A stretch of DNA of 64,000 bases from MADRE3 sp963718195 (GTDB lineage: Bacteria; Desulfobacterota; Desulfobulbia; Desulfobulbales; Desulfocapsaceae): NCBI GenBank assembly GCA_963718195.1, contig CAVQYQ010000003.1, forward strand, positions 372,001 to 436,000, given 5' to 3'. Under the pieces are notes generated by a model, which saw only the letters and a program-made list of their open reading frames with translations, had not been told where the DNA came from and searched no databases. Both the position numbers and the translations under genes were made by a program. Below, piece by piece: positions 8,368 to 17,451 of this stretch. Numbering within the stretch: position 1 is the first letter of the stretch; every line of letters begins with the position of its first letter.

Positions 8368-9545
8368 ACAGGGAGCGTTTTGTCCTGCACCTCAATGTCG
8401 CTGATTTTGCCGTCGCTGTTGAGCGTGTCGTCGATATTTCTTTACAGGGAAAACCGCTTATTATTGCCCCCCTCCAGGCAGCCCGGGCAACAGTGCATGA
8501 CATGAGTGATGAGGCATACCAAGAGGGGGTTCGCAAGGGGATGGGTTTACAACAGGCAGCCCGTCTCTGCCGGTCAGCCCATCTGTTGCCGCCCCGTTTT
8601 GACCTCTACCAGAAGGCCATGAGCGCCTTTGTCAGGCAAGCGCGAAACTACAGCCCTGTCCTCGAGCCTGGTATTGGTGATGGTCACCTGTTCCTCGATA
8701 TTACCGGGACGCATCGATTGATAGGCACAGCACCCGATGTGGGCTGGCAGTTGCGTAAACAGGTGCGCAAGAATCTTGGCATCGACCCGATCTGGAGTGT
8801 CGGCACCAACAAACTGGTGGCGAAAGTGGCCTCACGGCTAGTGAAGCCGGCCGGAGAGTATATTGTCAGCCCTGGAGAGGAATCGTCTTTTCTTGCACCG
8901 CTCCCACTGTTATTGCTACCAGGGATGCAGGCTCAGGAGAGGGTTCGTCTGCAGGAATTCAATGTCCGTCAGATAGGCCAGCTCGCAGCCCTGGGAAAAA
9001 GACAGCTCTATACTGTTTTTGGCAGACGTGGAGAGACCCTTTACAATATCAGCCGTGGAAGGGACGACCGGCCGGTTCAGCCTCAGGAATATCAGGCTCC
9101 TGTTATCTGTCAGAAGTATGTTATTCCCGGTGACAGCGCTGATCGGCACTATGTCGAGGGCGTTGTTGCCGCGCTTTCGACCCGCATCGGTTTTGCCCTG
9201 CGTGATGGTGGCATGGTGGGAAAACGACTGGTGTTGCGTCTGGATTATATTGATGGGGGCAATTCCACCAGGCAGATATCGTTTCGTTCCGGAATCGCAG
9301 ACGATTTTACCCTGCAGTCAATGTCTCTGATTGTCTTACAACGTGCCTGGAACCGTCGGGCACGAATCCGGAGCTGTCGCTTGAGTTGCGAACGGCTCCA
9401 CCGAAAATCACCGCAATTGTCCCTCTTTCCGGATCGACCGGATTCTGACCGGAAAAAAGAGTGCGTGCTGTCCGCGTTGGACCGTGTGAGAGAAAAGTTT
9501 GGAGCTGACAGTGTCCGCTTCGGTTCCCAGGTGCGGCTGCACTGA
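8364..9545 (+). CDS. imuB: ImuB-like Y-family polymerase, catalytically degenerate
   Basis: A 393-residue protein with Y-family polymerase architecture: palm/fingers to about residue 165, a helix-hairpin-helix region (LPGMQAQERVRLQEFNVRQIGQLAALG, 184-210) and a little-finger region. The acidic residues of active polymerases are altered. The first metal ligand (HVDMD in Pol IV) reads HLNVAD with Asn11. The SxDE pair reads GIGDGH before FLDIT, so the Glu is lost. ImuB is known as an inactive Y-family homologue that bridges DnaE2 and the beta clamp. The gene overlaps DUF72 by 4 bp and precedes dnaE2 by 6 bp. No gene resembling imuA is nearby. It is shorter than typical ImuB (about 500 residues), so a degenerate DinB paralogue is an alternative name. 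Confidence 0.82.
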   Translation: MNRERFVLHLNVADFAVAVERVVDISLQGKPLIIAPLQAARATVHDMSDEAYQEGVRKGMGLQQAARLCRSAHLLPPRFDLYQKAMSAFVRQARNYSPVLEPGIGDGHLFLDITGTHRLIGTAPDVGWQLRKQVRKNLGIDPIWSVGTNKLVAKVASRLVKPAGEYIVSPGEESSFLAPLPLLLLPGMQAQERVRLQEFNVRQIGQLAALGKRQLYTVFGRRGETLYNISRGRDDRPVQPQEYQAPVICQKYVIPGDSADRHYVEGVVAALSTRIGFALRDGGMVGKRLVLRLDYIDGGNSTRQISFRSGIADDFTLQSMSLIVLQRAWNRRARIRSCRLSCERLHRKSPQLSLFPDRPDSDRKKECVLSALDRVREKFGADSVRFGSQVRLH

Positions 9546-9551
9546 CCGGTC

Positions 9552-12500
9552 ATGATTCCTCTTCGGGTCCGTTCATACTTTTCCCTGCTTCACGGCACGG
9601 CCTCTCCGGCTTTGCTCTGCCAGCGAGCCAGCGAGTATGGTTATACCTGTCTGGCTCTGACAGATCTTGAAAACCTCTATGGCCTCTGGGCTTTTCTCGC
9701 CGCCTGCAAGCGTGAGAAGATTAGACCGATTATCGGGGCTGAGCTGCAGGTGGAAACGGATGGTCAGCGGGTCGTGTGTTTGGTCAAGGATCATCGGGGG
9801 TATACGAATCTATGTAAACTGATCAGCATGAAGAAATCGGCAAAAATGCTGGCTGTTTCAAGACTCCCGGGAGCATTGTTTGATGGCCTCATTCTGTTGA
9901 CGGGTACTCCACATCTTTTGCAAAAACTTCACAAGAAGGGAATCTCTGTCGCTGCAGATCTTGGCAGCCGCCCGACGGCACTTGGCAGCACCTTGCGCGA
10001 CCATGCAAACAGGCTCGGAGTGGTTGCTGCTGCAACACCAGACAGCGATATGTCCGACCAAAAGGAGCATCTGCTGCACTGTCTGCTGAAAGCTATCGAG
10101 ACGAAAACATTGTTGTCGCCGAACCGAGAGGGCGGAAAGACGATAGGTGTAAACAGTCTGGAATCTCCCGAAACATACATTGACAGGTTCAGCGTGTGGC
10201 CTGAGGTGATAAAAGCGACAGAAAAGATTGCCGATCAGTGCAGATTTGCCGGACCCGATTTCGGTATCATCATGCCACCGTGGCAGCAGACAACGAACCT
10301 GGGAGCCCGAGAACTGCTGCGCGAGCATGCATACATCGGTGCCCGACACCGTTATGGGGAGGACCTCAGTGAAACTGTTGTTGAGCGGCTGGAGTATGAG
10401 TTACAGATTATTGAGCAGATGAAATATTCTTCATATTTTCTGGTGGTAAGGGATATTGTTCACCCGCTCCAGCCGGACGGCAGCAGAAAACAGAGAAGGA
10501 TTTGCGGGCGTGGGTCGGGGGCCGCCTCCCTGGTGGCATACTGCTTGGGGGTTACCAATGTCTGTCCCATCCGTTACAATCTCTACTTTGAGCGTTTCCT
10601 CAATCCCGGCAGAAGTGACCCTCCCGACATTGATATTGATTTTCCCTGGGATGAGCGTGACGGGGTGTTAGATGATGTCCTGTCCCACTTTAAAGAGCAT
10701 GCGGCGATGGTCTGTAACCACGTCGGTTTTAAGCCCCGGATGGCCATCAGGGAAACGGCACGGGCTTACGGTCTGCCAGGCTATGAAATTTCCAGGATGA
10801 CCAAGCGACTGCCTTGGTTTTTCAGGCGTGAGGATCAGAGTCTGCACCGCCAGGTTGCCGCCCTGCCATCCCTGAGGGACCAGGACTTTTCTGAACCGTG
10901 GCCGGAAATTATCAGTCTTGCCGGACAACTTGTCGGTTTACCACGTTATCTCTCGGTACACCCGGGCGGTGTGGTGATTACCCCCGAACCGGTAAGCAAT
11001 TATGTGCCGGTTGAACAAGCGGCCAAAGGTGTACCGATTATCCAGTGGGAGAAGGATGGTGCTGAAGAGGCTGGACTGGTGAAAATTGACCTGCTTGGCA
11101 ACAGGAGTCTCGCGGTTATCAGGGATACCATTAGAGAGGTCAAGGCGAACAATATCTCGTTTGTCGAAAAAGACTGGGCACCGGAAGATGATGAACTGAC
11201 CAAGGAAGCCATTGCTGAAGGAAAGACCATGGGCTGTTTTTACATCGAAAGCCCGGCAATGCGACTCCTGCAGAAAAAGGCTGGTGTTGGGGATTTTGAG
11301 CAACTCGTCATTCAGTCCTCGATTATCCGCCCGGCAGCCAATGATTTTGTCCGTGAGTATGTTCGACGGCTTCATGGCGGTGCCTGGGACCCCCTGCACC
11401 CAAGCCTGGAAAGCGTGCTCGATGAAACCTTCGGGTTGATGGTCTACCAGGAAGATGTTTCCAGGGTGGCGGTGATTCTTGCCGGGTTCTCCCATAGTGA
11501 TGCTGACGGCCTGAGAAAAGTGCTGTCGAAAAAAGACAGAGAGCTGCGGCTGCGTGATTATCGGGAAAATTTTTTTTCATCGTGCCGTGAGAGGGGATTG
11601 GCTGAAAACGATGTGAAAGAGATCTGGGCGATGATGATGAGCTTTGACGGCTATTCCTTCTGCAAACCGCACTCCGCCTCCTATGCCCGTGTCTCTTTTC
11701 AGGCTGCATACCTGAAACGTCATTATCCGGCAGAATTCATGGCTGCCGTTATTTCAAATCAAGGTGGATTCTACTCAACCTTTGCCTATGTTTCAGAGGC
11801 CAAACGAATGGGTCTTGCCATCCTTGCCCCGGATGTAAACAAGAGCGGCTATCGCTGGAGTGGTCACGGGAGAGCGGTCAGGGTCGGGCTGCTATCGGTA
11901 TCAGGACTCTCTTCAGAAACGGCAGAACGTCTCCTTAGCTGCCGGGAGCAACAACCGTTCCGTGATTTTCACGATTTTCTCTATCGGGTCCGGCCTGCTG
12001 AAAATGAAGCGCGGTCTCTCATCCATACCGGTGCCCTGGACAGCCTGACCCCGGAAAGAAACCGAACCGCATTACTCTGGGAAATTGCCTGCCGGGAACA
12101 GAAGAAAAACGCCGATGGTCGTGTATCTCTTTTTCCAGATCAACCGATACCAGCCCCTGATCTGCCGCCTCAGGAAACAATGGCGCAGCGCAGAGACGAA
12201 TATAGAGCACTCGGTTTTCTCTGCAGGACCCATCCGCTCTGTTTCATTCGAGTGCCACACCAACGGGCAATCAAAGCGTCGGAGTTGGAAAGGTGTATTG
12301 GTCGTAATATCTATTTTGCTGGTTGGCTTCTTACCGGTAAAATGGTCTCAACAAAAAGTGGCGAGGTTATGGAATTTCTCACATTTGAAGATCAAACCGG
12401 ACTTGTTGAGACCACTTTTTTTCCAAACATCTACCATCGTTATGCACATCTGCTCAGCAGCGGAAAACCGTACCTACTCCAAGGACTTGTGGAGTCAGAT

Positions 12501-12572
12501 TATGGGGCAGCCACCCTGACGGTCAGCCATGTTTCCGTGCTGAAAGCAGGACATTGCACTAATTCTGCTTGA
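9552..12572 (+). CDS. dnaE2: Error-prone DNA polymerase DnaE2
   Basis: A C-family polymerase of 1006 residues, close to the usual DnaE2 length and shorter than replicative DnaE. In order it has a PHP domain (SYFSLLHGTASPALLC, LALTDLENLYG), the palm with PDIDIDFPWDERD carrying the catalytic Asp residues, fingers with CGRGSGAASLVAYCLG and HPGGVVIT, the YQEDV block, a helix-hairpin-helix part, and a C-terminal OB fold (FAGWLLTGKMVSTKSGEVMEF). DnaE2 acts with ImuB in damage-induced mutagenic translesion synthesis. The gene starts 6 bp after the imuB-like gene without a clear ribosome-binding site, which suggests coupling. SOS control through the upstream LexA is expected. Confidence 0.94.
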   Translation: MIPLRVRSYFSLLHGTASPALLCQRASEYGYTCLALTDLENLYGLWAFLAACKREKIRPIIGAELQVETDGQRVVCLVKDHRGYTNLCKLISMKKSAKMLAVSRLPGALFDGLILLTGTPHLLQKLHKKGISVAADLGSRPTALGSTLRDHANRLGVVAAATPDSDMSDQKEHLLHCLLKAIETKTLLSPNREGGKTIGVNSLESPETYIDRFSVWPEVIKATEKIADQCRFAGPDFGIIMPPWQQTTNLGARELLREHAYIGARHRYGEDLSETVVERLEYELQIIEQMKYSSYFLVVRDIVHPLQPDGSRKQRRICGRGSGAASLVAYCLGVTNVCPIRYNLYFERFLNPGRSDPPDIDIDFPWDERDGVLDDVLSHFKEHAAMVCNHVGFKPRMAIRETARAYGLPGYEISRMTKRLPWFFRREDQSLHRQVAALPSLRDQDFSEPWPEIISLAGQLVGLPRYLSVHPGGVVITPEPVSNYVPVEQAAKGVPIIQWEKDGAEEAGLVKIDLLGNRSLAVIRDTIREVKANNISFVEKDWAPEDDELTKEAIAEGKTMGCFYIESPAMRLLQKKAGVGDFEQLVIQSSIIRPAANDFVREYVRRLHGGAWDPLHPSLESVLDETFGLMVYQEDVSRVAVILAGFSHSDADGLRKVLSKKDRELRLRDYRENFFSSCRERGLAENDVKEIWAMMMSFDGYSFCKPHSASYARVSFQAAYLKRHYPAEFMAAVISNQGGFYSTFAYVSEAKRMGLAILAPDVNKSGYRWSGHGRAVRVGLLSVSGLSSETAERLLSCREQQPFRDFHDFLYRVRPAENEARSLIHTGALDSLTPERNRTALLWEIACREQKKNADGRVSLFPDQPIPAPDLPPQETMAQRRDEYRALGFLCRTHPLCFIRVPHQRAIKASELERCIGRNIYFAGWLLTGKMVSTKSGEVMEFLTFEDQTGLVETTFFPNIYHRYAHLLSSGKPYLLQGLVESDYGAATLTVSHVSVLKAGHCTNSA

Positions 12573-12595
12573 AAATGAAGAAAAAGCTGTATAAT
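12569..12595 (+). promoter_or_regulatory. Possible promoter of the response-regulator gene
   Basis: TTGAAA (12569-12574) and a perfect TATAAT (12590-12595) are 15 bp apart, shorter than ideal. They overlap the end of dnaE2 and lie 37 bp before the response-regulator ATG. Confidence 0.45.
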
Positions 12596-12631
12596 TAAAG
12601 GATGGAGAAAAAAAGTTAACAAAGTGGGAAT

Positions 12632-13027
12632 ATGAAACGTATCCTGGTTATTGATGACGAAGAGCTGATTCTGAACTTTCTGAAGGACCTGCTGCTTGCA
12701 GAAGGGTATGAGGTGATGACCGCCAGCAATGGTGAGGAGGGCCTCGCTCTGTTCGATGCACATTCTGTTGATCTTGTCATCACCGACATCATCATGCCGG
12801 TGAAAGATGGCCTTGATACAATTCTCGAGTTAAAAAAGAAAGCGCCGGAGTTGCCGGTGATCGCCATTTCTGCTGGTGGTAATATCCCGAAAGAACGTTA
12901 TCTTGCCGTGGCCGGGTATATGAAAAATACCAGAACACTGGCGAAACCGTTTACCCGGGACGAACTTATCGGTGCCGTGAAAGAGCACCTCGACGCCGGG
13001 GAGTCCTCCGAGGGGCTGTCACTTTAG
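12632..13027 (+). CDS. Single-domain response regulator (REC)
   Basis: A 131-residue CheY-like receiver with no output domain. The acidic pocket is IDDEEL near residues 8-12, the phosphoacceptor Asp is in LVITDIIMPVKDG, and the conserved Lys is in LAKPFTRDEL. The sequence ends just after the receiver fold. Such proteins relay phosphate or act by protein contact; its kinase partner is not adjacent. The nearest sensor kinase in the window is at 59.7-61.5 kb and already has its own receiver. GTGGGA sits upstream of the ATG. It is convergent with the carboxypeptidase gene. Confidence 0.92.
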   Translation: MKRILVIDDEELILNFLKDLLLAEGYEVMTASNGEEGLALFDAHSVDLVITDIIMPVKDGLDTILELKKKAPELPVIAISAGGNIPKERYLAVAGYMKNTRTLAKPFTRDELIGAVKEHLDAGESSEGLSL

Positions 13028-13071
13028 ATCATAGCAGTAATACAATTTTCGGCACGGGTGAAGCCCAGAGC

Positions 13072-14073
13072 TCAGGAGTTGTTTTTTGCTGTTTTTGAAG
13101 AGAGTGCAGCCGTATGTGCTTTTGCTGAAAAGCCATATGAGACCAGTTTTTTAATGTCTGTCCACATGGTTTCACTTCCCATTATGGCAACAATGATCTC
13201 GTCCCTTCCCCTCTTGAATTTTCCAACATAGGTCTGCCGTGCGGCATTGGTGTACCCGGTCTTACCGGCAAGAGCACCATCAATTTGCCACAATGCCTTG
13301 TTATGGTTTCTCAGCAGTTTCCCGTCTGCCGTGTGGATTTTTGTTTTTTTCATGCGACTGGCAAATTCCTTGTTTTTCATTGCCAGCCGGAAAATTTTTG
13401 CCAGATCGCGCGCGGTCGTCTTCTGACCTCTGGCGGTCAACCCTGAGGCGGTTTTGCAAATTGTGCTGTTTGCCCCCAGGCGTCGTGCCTGCTGGGTCAT
13501 CATTTTGGCAAAAGATTTCTCTGAGCCTGCAATTTTTTCAGCGATTGCAACACTGGCATCGTTGGCTGAGGCGAGCAGCACCGCATTAATGAGATCGTTT
13601 GCCAGATAGGTTTTACGATGGTCCAGATAGACCTTCGACCGCGGCTGTTTGGCAGCCTTTCTGCTCACCCCAACCCGCTCCTTGTTACGCAGCATGTCAA
13701 TGGCAATTATGCCGGTGAGCACCTTGATCGTGCTGGCAGGCTGCCTGGGAGTGTCAGGAGCACGTGAAAAGAGCGTCTTACCTGTGACAGCGTCCACGAC
13801 AATGATACTTTTTGCCGAGATATAATGTAACCTGAAAGGTGTTCCTGCGATAGAGCCGGACCGTGCCCGCTGTTTGACAGAACTGATATCACGGTGCCTG
13901 CCAAAAGTCCTGACGTTTCTTGGTTGAGCAGAGGTGGTTGAAGTGACGCTGACGCGTTTCTTTGACTGGTCCTTGAGAATTATCATTGAATGGGCCGACG
14001 GAATGGTCCAGCCAAGAATGGTAACCAGAATAACAAGCGTACGGCAGATTATGAAAGGAGTAGAGTGAGCCAT
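13072..14073 (-). CDS. Serine-type D-alanyl-D-alanine carboxypeptidase (S11 family)
   Basis: With the ATG at 14073 this is a 333-residue exported penicillin-binding protein of the S11 (PBP5/6-like) family. The signal peptide is the hydrophobic stretch beginning MAHSTPFIICRTLVILV. The catalytic motifs are SxxK in PASTIK (Ser114, Lys117), SxN in LASANDA (Ser169, Asn171) and KTG in LAGKTGYTN. It should trim the terminal D-Ala from peptidoglycan pentapeptides in the periplasm. A basic, low-complexity region of about 50 residues lies between the signal and the catalytic domain. There is no clear C-terminal amphipathic anchor as in PBP5. An in-frame upstream start (14199) would bury the signal peptide behind 42 residues and is rejected. 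Confidence 0.92.
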   Translation of the reverse strand: MAHSTPFIICRTLVILVTILGWTIPSAHSMIILKDQSKKRVSVTSTTSAQPRNVRTFGRHRDISSVKQRARSGSIAGTPFRLHYISAKSIIVVDAVTGKTLFSRAPDTPRQPASTIKVLTGIIAIDMLRNKERVGVSRKAAKQPRSKVYLDHRKTYLANDLINAVLLASANDASVAIAEKIAGSEKSFAKMMTQQARRLGANSTICKTASGLTARGQKTTARDLAKIFRLAMKNKEFASRMKKTKIHTADGKLLRNHNKALWQIDGALAGKTGYTNAARQTYVGKFKRGRDEIIVAIMGSETMWTDIKKLVSYGFSAKAHTAALSSKTAKNNS

Positions 14074-14330
14074 CACAGTAAAACAATGTGTTCTAACTGA
14101 AAATGAGGAGCTATGAAGACGTTTGTATTCTGCTGTCGCCCTATTGTCAAGGATTTTAAGGCCCAACCACCATGTGGATGAAGCCACTGGAGATATCAAA
14201 GTCTTCTTGATTGACCATTATTAGGCGATTGTGTAAAATAACTCCATATTTAAACTGTTTATTGGTCAGTATCAGGTACTGTCTGAATAATAATCGTTGA
14301 CGATCCTATTTAGAAATGAGGTAATGCACC

Positions 14331-16037
14331 ATGGTGGATGGGCCAGAAGTCCGGATGACCCTGAACTACATCATTGATTCGAGCAAGGATAAATTCGGTG
14401 ATCTGGCCGCGATCGGTATGGCTTTGGAAGAGCCGATTACCTATGAAGAGTACCATGATCGAATCTGTGCCCTTGCCTTGAAGATGCAGGATGAGGGGCT
14501 ATCAAAAGGCGATCATATCGCTATTCTTGCCGAAAACTCTCACAATTGGGGAACCGCCTATCTGGCAGGTGTAAGGATGGGTGCCGTCTGTGTACCCATT
14601 CTTCCCGACCTGCCCGAGGCTGATGTTCATCACATCTTGAACGAGATGAAGGTGAAAATGCTTTTTACCACCCAGCGGCAGATTGAAAAAATTTATGACT
14701 GCCGCGGTGAGTCCTACGGTACGGTGATTACACTCGATGATCACCAGGGTGCCAAGGGCTTAATGCAGCCTCGCCAATTCTCCCACTATCTCGAGGAAGC
14801 GCTTGCAGATTATCGTGAAAAAAGAGTCGTTGGTGATTCGATTGATTTCCCAGATGTGGGTGAGGAGGACCTGGCTTCAATTCTCTATACTTCAGGAACG
14901 TCAGGTTTTTCAAAAGCGGTCATGCTGACCCATAAGAACCTGACCTCAAACGCCTATGCTGCCTCCGGGCTGCTTGAGGTCAAGCCAGGAGCTGTCTTTC
15001 TCTCAATTTTGCCGATGTCACATACCTACGAGTTCACCACCGGTTTTATTCTCCCCCTGCTCATGGGAGCGCGTATCGCTTATGCGGGTAAAACCCCGAC
15101 CCCGGCCATACTCCAGAATTTATGTGCTCATGAAAAGCCGTTTGCGATTTTTGCGGTTCCCCTGGTCCTTGAGAAAATATACAAAAAAAGAGTGTTGCCA
15201 AAGATAGAGAAGAGCAGGGTGATAAAGCTGATCTGCAGGACCAGGTTCGGGAAAAAATTCATAAATAAGCGTATCGGTAAGAAATTGATCGAGTTTTTTG
15301 GGGGGGAGCTTGTCTTGATGGGTGTTGGCGGGGCCTCTTTAAATCCCGATGTGGAGCAGTTTCTCATTGAGGCCGAGTTCCCGTATCTGGTCGGGTATGG
15401 GTTGACTGAATCGGCGCCGCTCATCGCCGGTGGGCCGGCAGGGGATAAAACCATTGCTCTCGGTTCGGCGGGCAAACCGATTCCCGGAGTTGAGGTAAAA
15501 ATAATCGATCCGGACCCCGAGACCGCTATTGGCGAAATATGTGCCTGCGGTCCGAATGTCATGAAAGGATACTATCGTGATCCGGATGCCACCGCTGAGG
15601 TGATTTCTGCTGATGGCTGGTTGGCGACAGGAGACCTTGGGCTCATTGATGAACTGGGCAATCTCCATATCAAAGGGCGCAGCAAGAATGTCATTGTCAT
15701 GGCAAATGGTGAGAATGTATACCCGGAGGCGATCGAGCATAAAATTAATGCTTATCACTGGGTGGTCGAGTCATTAATCGTTGAGAATAATGGTCAGTTA
15801 CATGCCTGGATATATCCTGACTATGAAAGTATTGACGATGTGACAGAGGGGCAGAGTCGCCAGCAGCGCAGAGACTATCTGCAAGGGCTGCTTGAAAAAA
15901 TGAGAAAAGATTTAAATGGTCAGTTGCCGACTGCCTCAAGAATCGCAGAAGTCTACGAGAGGAGGGAACCTTTCATCAAGACAGCAACCCATAAAATAAA
16001 GCGTTACCTGTACGACGCTCATGCCAAGATCGCCTAG
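14331..16037 (+). CDS. Long-chain acyl-CoA synthetase (AMP-binding enzyme)
   Basis: A 568-residue ANL-superfamily ligase. The ATP-binding P-loop is YTSGTSGFSKAVMLTH, the A5 motif is GYGLTESAPLIAGG, and GWLATGDLG with IKGRSKNVIVMANGENVYPEAIE give the A7/A8 hinge. A late lysine (FIKTATHKIKRYL) is suited to adenylation. The reaction is fatty acid + ATP + CoA to acyl-CoA, AMP and PPi at the membrane. The FadL porin gene follows 112 bp downstream on the same strand, which fits uptake and activation of long-chain fatty acids. Chain-length preference cannot be read. The start at 14331 has GAGG 11 bases upstream; an ATG at 14355 is possible. Confidence 0.9.
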   Translation: MVDGPEVRMTLNYIIDSSKDKFGDLAAIGMALEEPITYEEYHDRICALALKMQDEGLSKGDHIAILAENSHNWGTAYLAGVRMGAVCVPILPDLPEADVHHILNEMKVKMLFTTQRQIEKIYDCRGESYGTVITLDDHQGAKGLMQPRQFSHYLEEALADYREKRVVGDSIDFPDVGEEDLASILYTSGTSGFSKAVMLTHKNLTSNAYAASGLLEVKPGAVFLSILPMSHTYEFTTGFILPLLMGARIAYAGKTPTPAILQNLCAHEKPFAIFAVPLVLEKIYKKRVLPKIEKSRVIKLICRTRFGKKFINKRIGKKLIEFFGGELVLMGVGGASLNPDVEQFLIEAEFPYLVGYGLTESAPLIAGGPAGDKTIALGSAGKPIPGVEVKIIDPDPETAIGEICACGPNVMKGYYRDPDATAEVISADGWLATGDLGLIDELGNLHIKGRSKNVIVMANGENVYPEAIEHKINAYHWVVESLIVENNGQLHAWIYPDYESIDDVTEGQSRQQRRDYLQGLLEKMRKDLNGQLPTASRIAEVYERREPFIKTATHKIKRYLYDAHAKIA

Positions 16038-16089
16038 GAGGTCGGAGAAATACAATATTGTCGTCGGTTAGTGCAGATGGTTCATAACT

Positions 16090-16122
16090 GCCCCTTCACG
16101 ACTGGGCTTAAATTCAAGGGGC
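16090..16122 (+). other. Inverted repeat in the leader of the fadL-like gene
   Basis: A 7-bp perfect repeat, GCCCCTT (16090-16096) with AAGGGGC (16116-16122), lies 27 bp before the ATG. It has no T-run. It could be a leader hairpin that stabilises the mRNA; the function is not known. Confidence 0.35.
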
Positions 16123-16149
16123 GAGATTACTATAAGGGGAGAGAGACGA

Positions 16150-17385
16150 ATGAAAAAGGTAATTTCTGTAACCGCAGTTGCATCACTGTTAGCGGCAGGA
16201 ACCGCGTTCGCTTCAGGATACCGGATTCCTGAGCAGTCAATTGACTCAACCGCCAAGGTCGGCGCCAACATCGCCTCGGCCACAAAGGCCGATACCACCT
16301 ATTACAATCCGGCCAATATGTCCTGGATCGATGACGGCTGGCTGACTGAGGTCGACCTGACCTGGATTAACCTGGCCTCAATATCCTATGACGATATCCG
16401 CACCCCTCTTTTCAGCGGCAGTTCCGAGACAGAAAACTTCCTGCTGCCGACCTTCTTTCTGGTGTCACCCGATTATAACAACTTCAGGTTCGGTTTTTCG
16501 GTAACCGCTCCGTATGGTCTGCAGAAACGCTGGAAAGACCCGTACCCGGCAACGTTTGCCAAGAAGTTCTCCCTGCAGGTGATCGAGCTGAACCCGACCG
16601 TTTCCTACGAGATCAATAAATATATCTCGATTGGCGGTGGTGCTCGGGCCCTGATTGCCAAAGCAATAGCCCGCAATGGTGGGTTTAACCCCTCTACTGG
16701 CATTTCTTTTAGTCGTGATCTGGAAGGCGACTGGGAAGTTGACTGGGGCTATAACCTTGCCCTTTCCGTAAAGCCCAACGATGACCTGAATCTCTCCGTC
16801 ACCTATCGTTCTAATGTCGATATGGGCTTGAGCGGTGATGCGACGCTCACCACCAACACTCCCTCGCCGTTCGTGTTTGAGTCAAAGGGTAATGTAACAC
16901 TGCCGGCGCCGGCAGTTCTGGCCGTATCAGGCGCGTACACCTGGGATAAGCTGACCGTTGAGCTGACCTGGGACCGGACGTTCTGGTCAGAGTACGAGGA
17001 ATTGGATATCCGTTACTCAGAGCCAATCATGCAGCCGGTATTGGCGTCCATTTTCGGTCCTGCGGTGCGGAAGGATTGGGATGATACCGATGCCTTCAGG
17101 ATCAGTGCTTCCTATCAGTTTAACGACAGCTTTACCGGAATGGTCGGATTTGCTGTGGACGACAATCCGGTACCGGAAGAACACCTGAGCTTTGAACTGC
17201 CCGATTCCGATGCCTGGCTCTATTCGATCGGCGGCCGTTACAAGATCAATGAGCAGATGGAGTTGGGGTTGGCCTTTTTGTATGACTACAAGGATTCTCG
17301 TAAGGTCACCAACGGACAGGTCATGGGTGAGTTCACCGATGCCGCGGCAATTCTGCTTACCGGCGGGATCAGCTATAAATTCTAG
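16150..17385 (+). CDS. FadL/TodX-family outer-membrane transporter
   Basis: A 411-residue outer-membrane protein with a signal peptide (about 1-21, ending TAFAS). The mature N-terminus starts GYRIPEQSIDSTAKVGANIASATKADTTYYNPAxM in outline, which is the FadL hatch-domain signature. The remainder alternates short aromatic beta strands and ends GGISYKF with a terminal Phe, typical of Bam substrates. Known relatives pass long-chain fatty acids or hydrophobic aromatics across the outer membrane. The adjacent upstream acyl-CoA synthetase supports fatty acids. A strong purine-rich site (GGGGAGAGAG) precedes the ATG, and a strong terminator follows at 17409, both in line with high expression. Confidence 0.93.
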   Translation: MKKVISVTAVASLLAAGTAFASGYRIPEQSIDSTAKVGANIASATKADTTYYNPANMSWIDDGWLTEVDLTWINLASISYDDIRTPLFSGSSETENFLLPTFFLVSPDYNNFRFGFSVTAPYGLQKRWKDPYPATFAKKFSLQVIELNPTVSYEINKYISIGGGARALIAKAIARNGGFNPSTGISFSRDLEGDWEVDWGYNLALSVKPNDDLNLSVTYRSNVDMGLSGDATLTTNTPSPFVFESKGNVTLPAPAVLAVSGAYTWDKLTVELTWDRTFWSEYEELDIRYSEPIMQPVLASIFGPAVRKDWDDTDAFRISASYQFNDSFTGMVGFAVDDNPVPEEHLSFELPDSDAWLYSIGGRYKINEQMELGLAFLYDYKDSRKVTNGQVMGEFTDAAAILLTGGISYKF

Positions 17386-17408
17386 TTGAGTGCTCAGCTG
17401 CATATTGG

Positions 17409-17443
17409 GCCCCGATCCAAATTTTCGGATCGGGGCTTTTTTT
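17409..17443 (+). terminator. Rho-independent terminator after the FadL-type gene
   Basis: A 10-bp perfect GC-rich stem, GCCCCGATCC (17409-17418) with GGATCGGGGC (17427-17436), is followed by seven T. It lies between convergent genes. Confidence 0.93.
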
Positions 17444-17451
17444 ATGCCGGA

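Noticed and set aside
10938..11495. Minus-strand frame of 185 codons inside dnaE2
   Set aside because: Antisense to conserved polymerase motifs; no recognisable protein signature.
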